Shown here: positions 40,479 to 50,229 of the stretch, piece by piece
Numbering within the stretch: position 1 is the stretch's first letter
Layout of the letters: each line of letters starts with the position of its first letter
NCBI GenBank assembly: GCA_036365145.1
Contig: JAEOAD010001413.1
Span: 1,011,001 to 1,075,000, forward strand
Length of the DNA stretch: 64,000 bases
Source: Orientallactaga sibirica
Taxonomy: Eukaryota > Chordata > Mammalia > Rodentia > Dipodidae
Reading direction: 5' to 3'
Notes under the pieces: generated by a model
What the model was told of the DNA's origin: nothing
What the model saw: only the letters and a program-made list of their open reading frames with translations
Databases searched by the model: none
Made by a program: the position numbers and the translations under genes

Positions 40479-40669
40479 AATAAAATAGTACAACCAGAAA
40501 ATAGTGGGATATTGAATTATGGGAGGCTTTGACTGTCTTGGGTGTCAGCTTAACATTCCATAGGTGGGGGGTTAGTTTTATATCCTACAATACAAAAATA
40601 AAATAAAATAAATACTCCTCCAGACACAAAATGGCCTGGATATCCATGACCTCGCAGTGAAATGGGTTG

Positions 40670-40890
40670 AGGGCTGGAGGGATGGCTTAGTGGCTTTGCC
40701 TGCAAAGCCAAAGGTCCCTGGTTCAATTCTCCAGGACCCACGTAAGCCGGATGCACAAGAGGGGGTACACGTGTCTGGAGTTCGTTTGCAGTGGCTAGAG
40801 ATCCTGGCATGCCCATTCTCTCTCTGTCTGTCTCTCTTCTATCTCTCTCTCTCTCTGCAAATAAATAAAATAAATAAAAATTTTAAATAA
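40670..40890 (+). mobile_element. Dip-type SINE (unit 2)
   Basis: Counterpart of 36212-36432; one difference restores GTTCGTTTGC, a C/T change at a CpG. Confidence 0.93.
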
Positions 40891-40898
40891 TAGTAATA

Positions 40899-41056
40899 GA
40901 GCTGGAGAGATGGCTCAGTGATTAAGGCACTTGCCAGCAAAGCCAAAGGACTCAGGTTCAATTCCTCAGTACCCACATAAAGCCAATACACAAGGGACAA
41001 ATGTGTCTGGAGTTTGTTTGCAGCAGCTAGGAGGCCTCTTCTCAAATAAATAAAAT
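40899..41056 (+). mobile_element. Dip-type SINE, internally deleted (unit 2)
   Basis: Counterpart of 36441-36598, identical by eye. Confidence 0.88.
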
Positions 41057-41079
41057 AATAATACTAATGATTATTACTG

Positions 41080-41291
41080 GGCTGGGGAGATGGCTCAGCA
41101 GTTAAAGACATGCTTGCAAAGCCTGCTAGCTTGGGTTTAGCCCTGGTTCAAATCCCCAATATCCATGTAAAAGCCAGATGCACAAAGTGGTACGTGCATC
41201 TGGAGTATGTTTGCAGCAGCAAGAGGCCCTGATGTGCCCATTCTCTCTCCTCTCTCTCTTCTTCCTTGCAAATAAATAAATATTTCAAAAT
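41080..41291 (+). mobile_element. Dip-type SINE (unit 2)
   Basis: Counterpart of 36622-36833 with one substitution near 41131. Confidence 0.88.
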
Positions 41292-41297
41292 AATAAT

Positions 41298-41660
41298 TAA
41301 TGATCATAGATAAGAAACAATGAAAAAGCACACCAGCTCAGAAGACAGAGGACTTAAGAGTCATGCCGAGCCCCGCTTTCATGAAATCTAGAAGGCTAAC
41401 AAGACCTTGAGTGACCATGGAAGCTACTGGAGAGAACAACTAAGGAGGCTTCAGGAGGCCCAGTGCAAGGGGGGCCAGACACAGGGATTTCCAGTCCTGA
41501 AATGCTCTCCAACCTGGGGCTTAAGAGCAGGAAAAGTGTCCCAAGTGAGTCTGGAAGGATGAAGCCAGCGAGCTTAGAAGGCCCTGTGATGATGAGCAGA
41601 GGAGACCAGCAGAGCAGACAGCCACACGTGCCAGGGGGATCACGACAGACAGGTGTCCTC
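41298..41660. other. Unique sequence (unit 2)
   Basis: Counterpart of 36840-37202, with three substitutions around 41476-41504. Confidence 0.4.
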
Positions 41661-41678
41661 AAAGATGACAAATGTGAG

Positions 41679-41813
41679 AGCCGGGCATGGTGGCGCACGC
41701 CTTTAATCCCAGCACTCGGGAGGCAGAGGTAGGAGGATCACCATGAGTTCGAGGCCACCCTGAGACTACATAGTTAATTCCAGGTCAGCCTGGACTAGAG
41801 TGAAACCCTACCT

Positions 41814-41841
<28 letters not shown>
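41679..41841 (+). mobile_element. B1 SINE (unit 2)
   Basis: Target-site duplication AAAGATGACAAATGTGAG at 41661-41678 and 41842-41859. The A tail is pure, unlike the interrupted tail of unit 1. Confidence 0.97.
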
Positions 41842-41846
<5 letters not shown>

Positions 41847-41893
41847 TGACAAATGTGAGCTTCTGAAGTGATTCTGTGTTTTAAGCATTATGT

Positions 41894-42136
41894 AGACAGG
41901 GTAGATGGCTCAGTGACCAAATGCAGATCCCCGTGCTTGCTGCACAAACATGAGTATCTGAGTTCATCCCCAGCACCCACGTAAAAACCAAGCATGGAAG
42001 CCAGGCGTTATGGTGCACTCCTTTATTCCCAGCACTCGGGAGGCAGAAGTAGAAGGATCACCGTGAGTTCGAGGCTACCCTGAGACTACATAGTTAATTC
42101 CAGGTCAGCCTGGCCAGAGTGGACCCACAGTGAACC

Positions 42137-42171
<35 letters not shown>

Positions 42172-42365
42172 AAGCATGGTGGTACACACCTGTAATCCCA
42201 GTGCTAGGGAGGCAGAGACAGGAGGATCACTGGGAGTGGCTGGCCAGCCAGTCTAGCCAATTCAGTAAGCTCCTAGGAGACTCTGTCTCAAAAATAAGTG
42301 GAAAAGATTAAGGAAGACATCCAGTGTCAACCTCTGGCTTCCATACGCATGCACACACATGAACA
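41894..42365 (+). mobile_element. B4-class SINE interrupted by a B1 (unit 2)
   Basis: Counterpart of 37440-37930; lacks the duplicated GGATCAC of unit 1. Confidence 0.88.
42000..42168 (+). mobile_element. B1 SINE nested in B4-class SINE, altered 3' end (unit 2)
   Basis: Identical to unit 1 up to CAGGTCAGCCTGG, then several closely spaced changes (GCCAGAGTGGACCCACAGTG) before a 33-nt A run. The cluster of differences next to a homopolymer could be real mutation or a sequencing or consensus error. Confidence 0.92.
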
Positions 42366-42577
42366 TGTGCAAACACAGACACAGTTTCTGCTGTTGGAGG
42401 AGAGCTTAGGGATAAATTAGGAAACACACACAGAGAAAATTATTTAAAGATAATTTTTATTTTAAAATAAAATACACAAGAGGTAGGCTATAAAAGGGGA
42501 GTTGTTTTGGCTCCTTAAACAATTCCAAACTGTGATGGTTAAAGTACAAGGACCACATGAGAAAGTATTAACTCTGA

Positions 42578-42738
42578 GCCAGGCATAGTGGCACACGCCT
42601 TTCACGCCTTTAATCCCAGCACTTGGGAGGCAGAGGTAGGAAGATCGCCGTGAGTTCAAGGCCACCTTGAGACTACACAGTGAATTCCAGGTCAGCCTGG
42701 ACTAGCGTGAGACCCTATCTCAAAACAAAACAAACAAA
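42578..42738 (+). mobile_element. B1 SINE with small internal duplication (unit 2)
   Basis: Counterpart of 38128-38288. Confidence 0.94.
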
Positions 42739-43414
42739 ACAGAGTAACTGGGTAGCCCTGATCTAGGCTCCAAATGACAGGTAGAGAAGGTACCCAGCCT
42801 CAGACCTGCAAAAGGGCTGCTTGGAGGTGTTAGACCCAAAACCCAGTCAGGATGCCCAGACATACTTGAGCTCACGTATCTGTGCTGCAGGAAACCCCAC
42901 CAGTCCTTACTGGGAACTGAGCTCTTTTTCCCTTGCAATCAAAAATGTTTTGCCAGCAAACTTTCTCACTTAGCTTCTGAAATCCTCCCTGATCCACAGT
43001 CTGGGCAAGTATTTAATATTTCCTCCCAATTTCCTACATGTGTTTGTAGGAAGAGCCTATTCAGACAAGAGGGACATTTCATTAGAAGTTACGTGACGTT
43101 GGAGGGAGCCCTACATAAAAATCTGAAATGACTACAGAACAGCCCAAACCTGCTACCGCAAAGGAACACCTACTTGGAAAGCATCGTCAAGGTCCTGGCC
43201 AAGAAAATAGCACTCAGAGCCAGGCATGTAAGTCACATGTCCCCAGAGCTGGACTGTGCTCCCTCCCAGCTGTCAGCAACCCTCAAAGAGAGAGCTCAAG
43301 CCCCTGAGACAGTCGGAGAGTGTCTTACTTACATACAAGTATCGTGGGCGGGCTACACAATCCTCGGTCCTCACGTCTCTTTGTGCAAGTGCAAAACTAC
43401 TAGAAATTGTTCTT
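42739..43414. other. Unique sequence (unit 2)
   Basis: Counterpart of 38289-38964; nearly identical (one substitution seen near 42784). Confidence 0.4.
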
Positions 43415-43738
43415 GGGGCTCGGGTGGAGTAGTTCAGTGAGAAAGTGCTTGCCTCACAAGTCTGAGGACCTGCGTTTGATTCCAAGCACCCACGTAAATG
43501 TCAGAAGTAGTGGTGTATGCCTGTAATCCCAGTGACATGGAGACAGGGACAAAAGGATCCCTAGGGCCTGCCAGGCTAGCCTACTGGTGAGTTTCAGGCC
43601 AAAGAGAGGCCCATCTCAATGGGAGTGGATGGCGTTCCGGAGTCTGACACACCCAGGGTTGTCTTCTGGCCTCTGCATACATGTGGACACATGTGCACCC
43701 ACACATACATGAATGAATACACATACATATTAAAAAGA
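43415..43738 (+). mobile_element. B4-class SINE (unit 2)
   Basis: Counterpart of 38965-39290 with a one-base deletion in GTGAGGAAAGTG. Confidence 0.85.
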
Positions 43739-43748
43739 CAAGTTGTGG

Positions 43749-43968
43749 GAGATGGAGAGATGGCTTAGCAGTTAAGGAACATGCCTCTGAAGCCTAAGGA
43801 CCCAGGTTTGATTCTCCAGGTCCCACATAAGACAGATGCACATGGTGGCACATGCATTTGGAGTTTGCAGTGGCTAAAGGCCTGGCGTGCCCATTCTCAC
43901 TCTCACTCTCTCTCTCTCCTTCTCTCTCTCTCTAATAAATAAATAAAACTAAATCTTAAAAAATAAAA
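43749..43968 (+). mobile_element. Dip-type SINE, contracted (CT)n tract (unit 2)
   Basis: Counterpart of 39300-39552. The length loss in this element accounts for most of the size difference between the units. Confidence 0.93.
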
Positions 43969-43978
43969 CTAAAAAGGA

Positions 43979-44153
43979 GCCGGGCGAGGTGATGCACACC
44001 TTTAATCCCAGCACTTGGGAGGCAGAGGTAGGAGGACTGCCATGAGTTCGAGGCCACCCTGAGACTACATAGGTAATTCCAGGTCAGCCTGGATCAAAGT
44101 GAGACCCTACCTCGAAAAACCAAAAACAAACAAAAACAAAAACAAACAAAAAG
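43979..44153 (+). mobile_element. B1 SINE (unit 2)
   Basis: Counterpart of 39566-39735, closer to the family consensus (GCCGGGCGAGG, CTCGAAAAACC) than its partner in most differences. Confidence 0.93.
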
Positions 44154-44165
44154 ACAAATTGTGGA

Positions 44166-44376
44166 CTAGAGGAATAGCTTAGTGGTTAAGGCACTTGCCT
44201 GCGAAGCCTGGGGGCCCAGGTTCAATTTCCCAGTACCCACATAAGCCAGATGCACAAGGTGGCACGTCTGGAGTTTGTTTGCAGTGGCTACAGGCCCTGG
44301 TGTGCTCTTTCTCTGTCTATATCTGCCTCCCCTTCTCTCTCAAATAAATAAATAAGATAATTAAAAAAAAGAGAGA
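44166..44376 (+). mobile_element. Dip-type SINE (unit 2)
   Basis: Counterpart of 39744-39955. Confidence 0.9.
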
Positions 44377-44385
44377 GAGAGAAAT

Positions 44386-44696
44386 TGTTATCTTGCCAAT
44401 TAAGCGCTGGAGCCCTGCTCTGCACAAAAAGGACAAACTCAGAGCTAAATCCAGCCTCTGCGGAGGCCTAGCAGGAAGAAATACAAAGGATTACAACAGT
44501 AAGAATTATGGTCCTTCCTCTAAAGATGGCGTTCACCATCTGGATCCAAGAGCACTTCCACTTTGAAAATCTCTCTTTTGGACAGGAAGTTTGCCTCCAC
44601 GTACTCAAAGCCACATTTTGCATTAGCCACTGAGCCCTAGAGGTGGAAGCAGCTCCCACCCAGGAAGTTGGATTAGACCTCCAAATGCATTCTACA
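44386..44696. other. Unique sequence (unit 2)
   Basis: Counterpart of 39962-40277. Confidence 0.4.
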
Positions 44697-44899
44697 GGGC
44701 CGGGAATGTGGCTCGGTGGGTAGGATGCCTGCCTAGCATGCATGAAGCCCCAGGTTCTATCCCCGGTACTGCATAAGCCAGATGTGGTAGCCCCAGCTCT
44801 CAGGAGCTAGAGGCAGGAATGTCAGGATGGTTCATTCTCCATTACTTAGTGAGTTTGAGGCCAGCCTGGCCTCCATAAGGCCCTGTCTTTAAAAAAAAA
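44697..44899 (+). mobile_element. ID/B1 chimeric SINE (unit 2)
   Basis: Counterpart of 40278-40478. Confidence 0.8.
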
Positions 44900-45044
44900 T
44901 AAAATAGTACAACCAGAAAATAGTGGGATATTGAATTATGGGAGGCTTTGACTGTCTTGGGTGTCAGCTTAACATTCCATAGGTGGGGGGTTAGTTTTAT
45001 ATCCTACAATACAAAAATAAAATAAAATAAATACTCCTCCAGAC

Positions 45045-45290
45045 ACAAAATGGCCTGGATATCCATGACCTCGCAGTGCCTGACACTACCTACACAAGAC
45101 CATCATAATAAGAGGAAAAGATGATGACATCAAAATTAAAAGAGAGACTGATTGAGGGGAGGGATATGATGGAGAGTGGAGTTTCGAAAGGGAATGTGGG
45201 GGGAGGCAGGGAAGTACCATAGGATATTGTCTATAATTAAAGAAGTTGTCAATAAAAAATAATAAATTTCTAAAACAAATAAGTAAAATC
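45045..45290 (+). mobile_element. L1-like 3' end (3' UTR fragment)
   Basis: A GGATATCCATGACCTCGCAG segment, then CTGACACTACCTACACAAGA, GGGATATGATGGAGAGTGG, a G-rich patch and CAATAAAAAATAATAAA. The order resembles the 3' UTR of rodent L1 elements as I recall it. The duplication boundary at 45078 falls inside it. No ORF2 sequence is attached. Confidence 0.6.
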
Positions 45291-45375
45291 ATTCTACAAA
45301 AGAAGCTACCTTGACAAGTTGACAAGTGGGCAGATTTTTTTTTTTTTAATCACACAAGGGAGGAAAAAAAAATCC

Positions 45376-45592
45376 AGGGCTGGAGAGGTGTTCAGTGGTT
45401 AGAGGTTCTTGTCTGCAAAGCCTATGGCCCAGGTTCAATTCCCCAGGACCCACCCACAAAAAGCAAGATGCACAGAATGGCGCATGTATCTGGAGTCTGT
45501 TTACAGTGGCAAGAGGCCCTGCTGTACACTGTATTTTCTCTCTCTCTCTCCTTCCTTTCCCTCTCTCTCATAAATAAATTAATTTAAAATAT
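45376..45592 (+). mobile_element. Dip-type SINE
   Basis: AGGGCTGGAGAGGTGTTCAG to TCATAAATAAATTAATTT. Confidence 0.92.
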
Positions 45593-45596
45593 CTAG

Positions 45597-45815
45597 GGCT
45601 GGAGAGATGGCTTAGCGGTTAAGGCCTTTGCCTGCAAAGCCAAAGGACCTCGGTTCAATTTCCCAGGACCCACGTAAGCCAGATGCACAAGGGGGCGCAT
45701 GCATCTGGAGGTTGTTTGCAGTGGCTGGAAGCCCTGGCTCACCCATTCTCTATCTCTCTCTGCCTCTTTCCCTCTCACAAATAAATAAATAAAAACAAAA
45801 AGTATTTTTAAAAAT
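45597..45815 (+). mobile_element. Dip-type SINE
   Basis: It follows the previous copy head to tail; (A)AATATCTAG lies at its left and AAAAATCTAG after its tail, a likely target-site duplication. Confidence 0.94.
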
Positions 45816-45949
45816 CTAGTAAAAAGTTCAAAAAACATACAAATACTAAATAAAACTATTAATCCATACCTATGACCTGCGACTTCAGAACTGACATCAG
45901 GCTGGCGCCTCGGGTTGGGTTATCAGCACCTCTTTTCTTGCTCAGCTTG

Positions 45950-46062
45950 TCTGGTTTTGGCGGCAGGATCTCTTAGTCCAGGCTGCCCTTGAATTCATCA
46001 TCCTTCTGCCTCAGCCTTCCAAGTACTGGGAGTACAGGTATGGTCACCGCTGCACCTGGCTG
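45950..46062 (-). mobile_element. Old B1 SINE
   Basis: CAGGATCTCTTAGTCCAGGC, CATCATCCTTCTGCCTCAGC and TACTGGGAGTACAGGTATGG. Confidence 0.7.
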
Positions 46063-46151
46063 CAGCCACTATTCTTTCACAGTAAGCCATCACTGCTGGC
46101 AAGCTGCCAATGCCATAATACTTGACTTTTAAAAAAAATATATATTAATTA

Positions 46152-46288
46152 GCCGGGCGTGGTAGTGCACGCCTTTAATCCCAGCACTCGGGAGGCAGAG
46201 GTAGGAGGATCACCATGAGTTCGAGGCCACCCTGAGACTACATAGTTAATTCCAGGTCAGCCTGGACCAGAGTGAGACCCTACTTTGA
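46152..46288 (+). mobile_element. B1 SINE
   Basis: GCCGGGCGTGGTAGTGCACG to ACCCTACTTTG; GTTAATTCC variant. Its A tail adjoins the T-rich tail of a minus-strand Dip-type copy. Confidence 0.94.
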
Positions 46289-46498
46289 AAAAAAATTTAT
46301 TTATTTGCAAGGAGGAAGGGAGGGAGAGATAGAGGAGAGGGAGAGCATTCACATGCCAGGGCCTCCAGCCACTGCAAACAAACTCCAAACACATGCGCCA
46401 CTTTGTGCATCTGCCTTTACTTGGGTACCGGGGAATCAAACCTGGGTCCTTAGGCTGTGCAAGCAAGCACCTTAACTGCTGAGATACCTCTCCAACCC
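46289..46498 (-). mobile_element. Dip-type SINE
   Basis: AAATTTATTTATTTGCAAGG, AGAGGGAGAGCATTCACATG, full body, head end CTGAGATACCTCTCCAACCC. Confidence 0.9.
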
Positions 46499-46822
46499 TT
46501 TGACTTTCTTTTTGTATGTATACATGTTACATATGTATATATGTGTGTGTGCATGGAAGACAGAGGTGGGCATCAAGAGTCTTCCTCAGTCATTCTCCAT
46601 GGTATTCTTTGAGACGGGGTCTCTCATTGAGTATAGAACTCACCAATTCAGCCAGATAAGCTAGCCAGCAAGTCCCAGAGAGCCTCCTGTCTCCATCTCC
46701 CCAGCTTTAGATTACAGGCATGCACCACCACACCAAGAGTTTGACATGGGTGCTGGGGATGCGACCTCAGCTTCTCATGCTTGTGCTGGAAGTACTTTAC
46801 ATGCTGAGGCATCTCCCAACCT
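46499..46822 (-). mobile_element. B4-class SINE
   Basis: A GTATATATGTGTGTGTGCAT start, GACGGGGTCTCTCATTGAG, AGCCAGATAAGCTAGCCAGC and head end GAGGCATCTCCCAACCTC. Confidence 0.85.
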
Positions 46823-46854
46823 CACTGACAGCAATAACCTCAAAATTGGTAGGG

Positions 46855-47010
46855 TTTGTTTGTTTTTGTTTGTTTGTTTGTTTGTTTTGTTTTTTCGAGG
46901 TAGGGTCTCACTCTAGCTCCAGCTGACCTGGAATTCACTCTGTAGTCTCAGGGTGGCCTTGAACTCATGACGATCCTCCTACCTCTGCCTCCCGAGTGCT
47001 GATTTTAAAG
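46855..47010 (-). mobile_element. B1 SINE
   Basis: (TTTG)n tail, TTTTTTCGAGGTAGGGTCTC, CTCTGTAGTCTCAGGGTGGC, CTCCCGAGTGCTGATTTTAA. Confidence 0.92.
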
Positions 47011-47711
47011 GTAGTTTGATCATAGCTGTTTTACAGAGGGAAGCAGGTAGGCACCCAGAGTCATAGGGCTAGCAAACGGGGAAACAAAGAGTCCAAATCA
47101 GAGGGTTGTCTGCAGCCTACAACATGCGTGCCCATGTACCACCTCGATCTCCAGCTAGGCTGGATAGTACATAGCTGATGGGACCTGGGCTGCTCTAAAG
47201 GCAGACCACCTGGAAAACCACATATCACGCACCGTGAGCTGTCGTTTCCAAACAAGTGTTTATCTTTGGTCTTGATCTTGTCCTTGACTCTGCTACAGCC
47301 CTGTTGTGACTAGGTAGTGAGCCACAAGACATGACATCAGGCAAGCCCAGCCTGCAGTTCTATGGACCCATCTGGTCCCCTCCCGCTGCCAAATGGATGG
47401 TTGGTCCTAACTGCTATTGTGCCGGGGTGGGCTGCTCCTAGCAACTCATTGGCGAGCTTCTGGCTTGCTGTTTCAGTGAGTTAGCACCTTGGGAAGCAGA
47501 TCAGGGATGCTATCAGAACAACGTGCACAAAAAGGAGCTGGTTCAAACAGGCCTAGGGCAGGGCCGGGAACCTCCCTGTAAGGCACCGACTATGCAGGCA
47601 CCACTCCTCAGTGGCTCTGCAGTCCAGCTGGGGAAAGCAGAGCTCCACTTACAAGATAAGGGAGGAGCCACTGTATTGAAATATGCATTGATGCCGCCAA
47701 CCATCCCTTTA
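47011..47711. other. Unique sequence, no gene seen
   Basis: Repeat-free. An 86-codon plus-strand frame (47523-47783) enters the MER5A fossil and is not accepted. Confidence 0.4.
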
Positions 47712-47912
47712 AAAGGCTCTAGTCCAGCACTTATCAGACTCTACAGTGCATATGAATCACCTGATAATCTCACAAAAATGTAGATTGTGACTCAGGAGAC
47801 CAGGCAGGGCTCTGAGTCTGCATTCTTCACAAGCTCCGAGGGGATGCCCTGGTGGCTGGTTCCATGCCCACGTGGATGGTTCATGGACCACCAGAGCACC
47901 AGAGTTCTAGAT
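47712..47912. mobile_element. MER5A-type hAT MITE fossil
   Basis: GTGCATATGAATCACCTGAT near the start, TGAGTCTGCATTCTTCACAA in the middle, and GGTTCATGGACCACCAGAG at the end match recalled MER5A landmarks (non-autonomous Charlie-group hAT). Such elements predate the placental radiation. Being palindromic, its orientation is left open. Confidence 0.75.
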
Positions 47913-48117
47913 CAGGGAAGTTGTCTCATGGAGAGACACAAGTATATGCCATTGATGTCACCTCCAACAGCCGGACCGTGGACCCCAGGCCTATCTAGCT
48001 AGCCCCCTCTATTCCCTCCCCACCTTGACCCCTGGGACCAGAAGCAAGAGCCAGTGGGTCTCAGCCAGGAGGCAAGTCAGAGTTCTGGCTGTACTCGGTG
48101 TTCCGGGATTGTGAGGG

Positions 48118-48440
48118 GCGGAGGGGATCGTTCAGCCAGTAAAGTGCTTGCCTTGCAAACCTGAGGATCTGAGTTCAATCTCCAAAACCCATATTTTAAA
48201 TAAACAAACACAAAACGCTAAGCATTGTAATGCATGGTTATAATCCCAGCATAGAGCGGCGCACGTAGGTAGAACCCAGCGGCTCACTGGACAGCCAGTC
48301 TAGCTGACTTGGAAAACTCCAGGCCAGTGAGAGACCCCCAACTCAAAGGAAGTGGATGGCGCCTGAGGAACAACACCCAGCTTCCACACACCCACACACA
48401 CACCAGGCACCCAACAAATTCACATACACATAGAACATTT
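48118..48440 (+). mobile_element. B4-class SINE
   Basis: CGGAGGGGATCGTTCAGCCA, GATCTGAGTTCAATCTCCAA, CTCACTGGACAGCCAGTCTA, then CA-rich. Confidence 0.82.
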
Positions 48441-48665
48441 CTTTAAAGGGTGAAGTACGTGCACCAGAAACAGAAACAATAAATCAAGAAGATACAGCAA
48501 TCACGATTGAATCTGTATCTGTCAATTTCATCTTACCAGAGTATGCCAACTGTCAGAACTATAGGAATGAAATTTCCTACCTAGAAGAACATGACACGTA
48601 TGCATCACAGGAATGTGTCGGGATGTCCCACCCATGCTCATGAAAGCGGCCCGAGTTAAACTCAG

Positions 48666-48993
48666 TGGTGCTGACATTTGAATGTAATGTGCCCCCCACA
48701 GGCTCACGTGTTTGAACATCTGGTCTCCGGCAGGTGGAGATATGTAGGAGGGTTGTGAAACCTATAAGAGGTGGAACCTTTCCTGGAAGGAGTGGATGGC
48801 TTGGGGCAGGTCTTGCAGCCCAGCCCCACTTCCTGTTCACTGTCTCCTTCCTGACACTGACTGCAGTGCAGCCAGCCCGCCTCCTGCTGCCATGCCTTTC
48901 CCGCCAGGATGGCATGTGTGCCCTTGAAACCGGAAGCCAGAATTAACTCTTTCCCTCCTTGAGTTGCTTCAGAGTAGTTAAGTAATGAATACA
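48666..48993 (+). mobile_element. Solo LTR, ORR1-like MaLR
   Basis: GCTGACATTTGAATGTAATG, GGTTGTGAAACCTATAAGAG, CCACTTCCTGTTCACTGTCT and CCGGAAGCCAGAATTAACTC match ORR1 landmarks closely, better than the LTRs at 1294 and 23588. No internal region. Confidence 0.85.
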
Positions 48994-49106
48994 GCGAGTC
49001 TCACACACACACAAAGACATCAAAGCAGAAGGGGAACTAGTTAGGAGGAAGGGGTTCAATTACAGTAGAAGACGGGCAAGAGAAGGTGATGGAGGGGAAT
49101 ATGATC

Positions 49107-49110
<4 letters not shown>

Positions 49111-49155
<45 letters not shown>
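49111..49155. repeat. (GT)22 microsatellite
   Basis: Uninterrupted GT run beginning after CTCC. Confidence 0.95.
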
Positions 49156-49160
<5 letters not shown>

Positions 49161-49170
49161 TTGTCAAAAA

Positions 49171-49525
49171 TTAGCCGGGTGTGATGGCTCACCTTTTAAA
49201 AAAATATATTTATTTGAGAGAGGGAAAGGGCAGAGTGAGAGAGAATGGGTGCACCAGGGCTTCCAGCCACAGCAAATGAACTCCAGACACATGCGCCACG
49301 TTGTGCATCTGGCTTATGTGGATCCTGGGGAAACGAACCTGGGTCCTTTGGCTTTGCAGGCAAGTGCCTTAACTGCTAAGCCATCTCTCCAACCAATCCC
49401 AGCACTCAGGAGGCAGAGACAGGAGGATCGCTATAAGTTTGAGGCCACCCTGAAACTACATAATGAATTCTATGTCAGCCTGTGCTAAAGTGAGACCCTA
49501 TCTCAAAAAAAAAATTTTGTCAAAA
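49171..49525 (+). mobile_element. B1 SINE interrupted by a Dip-type SINE
   Basis: The left end is at 49171-49197 (AGCCGGGTGTGATGGCTCAC). The remainder is at 49396-49525 (AATCCCAGCACTCAGGAGGC to CTATCTCAAAAAA). The insertion lies just before AATCCCAG. Confidence 0.9.
49196..49395 (-). mobile_element. Dip-type SINE nested in a B1
   Basis: Tail TTTTAAAAAAATATATTTAT, GAGA tract, full body and head end AAGCCATCTCTCCAACC. Confidence 0.92.
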
Positions 49526-49599
49526 AATAAAAGAATATGTTGTATGTGTATATGTGGATAAAACTTTCTCTACCCAAACCAAAATTTTCTTGAGTGCAC

Positions 49600-50130
49600 A
49601 CTGAACATCCATAAAAATCCACAGTGTACCATCAATCAAAGAGGTCTCAGAGAGTCCAAAGAATTAGAGCCATATGGACTATGTTCCCTGACCATATGCA
49701 ATAAAAACAGACATCAAAAACATAAGAGAAGGCACTAAAGAAAAATGTCAAGAATCTAGATAATATATACTACTAAATAACCCATAGGTTAAAGAGGAAA
49801 TTATAGAGGAATTACAAAATGAATATTAAATTACAAAATGAATAAAAATGAAAGTGCTCTGTCAAAATTTATGGAACATAGCTTAAGTAATACTATGAGG
49901 GAATGTTATGGCTTTGAATACATTTATCAGAAAATAAGAAAGGACACAAATTTTAAAAGCTGAGCCTTCAAAAAAACAGTTAGAAGAGAATGAATTCAAA
50001 GACATGAGAGTAAGTTAAAAGGTGAAAAATCAGCCACGTAAATACAAAACAGAGATTAACAAACCCAAAAGCTATTGTTTATGTTTGATGGCAAATAAAG
50101 AGAACCCAAAAGGAAATGATACTATAAAAC
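49600..50130 (+). mobile_element. Ancient L1 (L1M-type) fragment
   Basis: ACCATATGCAATAAAAACAG, ACCCATAGGTTAAAGAGGAA, ACTATGAGGGAATGTTATGG and AAAGACATGAGAGTAAG follow the order of a well-known stretch of old mammalian L1 as I recall it. No frame longer than a few dozen codons remains. Confidence 0.55.
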
Positions 50131-50229
50131 CCTTTATTCTGAACAACAGGCTAAAACATTGATCCTTCAGCAGGCCCGCAGAGGGAACACCTGAACCACA
50201 GGAAACTGGAGAGAACATCATGAAGACCA

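Larger units (their letters stand above)
36202..40659 (+). repeat. Tandem segmental duplication, unit 1 (4458 bp)
   Basis: It is repeated head to tail at 40660-45078. It starts AAATGGGTTGAGG and ends GACCTCGCAGTG. By eye the copies differ by about 30 substitutions (about 0.7%), plus indels concentrated in A tails, a CT microsatellite, a 7-bp direct repeat (GGATCAC) and a scrambled B1 end. The unit contains five Dip-type copies, four B1 copies, two B4-class copies, an ID/B1 chimera and about 1.5 kb of unique non-coding DNA. Confidence 0.97.
40660..45078 (+). repeat. Tandem segmental duplication, unit 2 (4419 bp)
   Basis: Second copy of 36202-40659. The internal junction at 40659/40660 joins CTCGCAGTG to AAATGGG with no microhomology. 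After CTCGCAGTG at 45078 the sequence continues into CCTGACACTACC, an L1-like 3' end that unit 1 lacks at that point. Length differs from unit 1 mainly because of the shorter CT tract and tails. Confidence 0.97.

Noticed and set aside
38724..43440. Frames preserved identically in the two duplicate units (for example 38724-38990 and 43174-43440)
   Set aside because: Preservation follows from the recent duplication of the whole block; all of the surrounding non-coding DNA is equally preserved.
36202..45078. Duplication considered as the result of unequal exchange between two SINEs or LTRs
   Set aside because: The flanks and the junction share no homologous repeat at the breakpoints, so homologous exchange between repeats does not fit.
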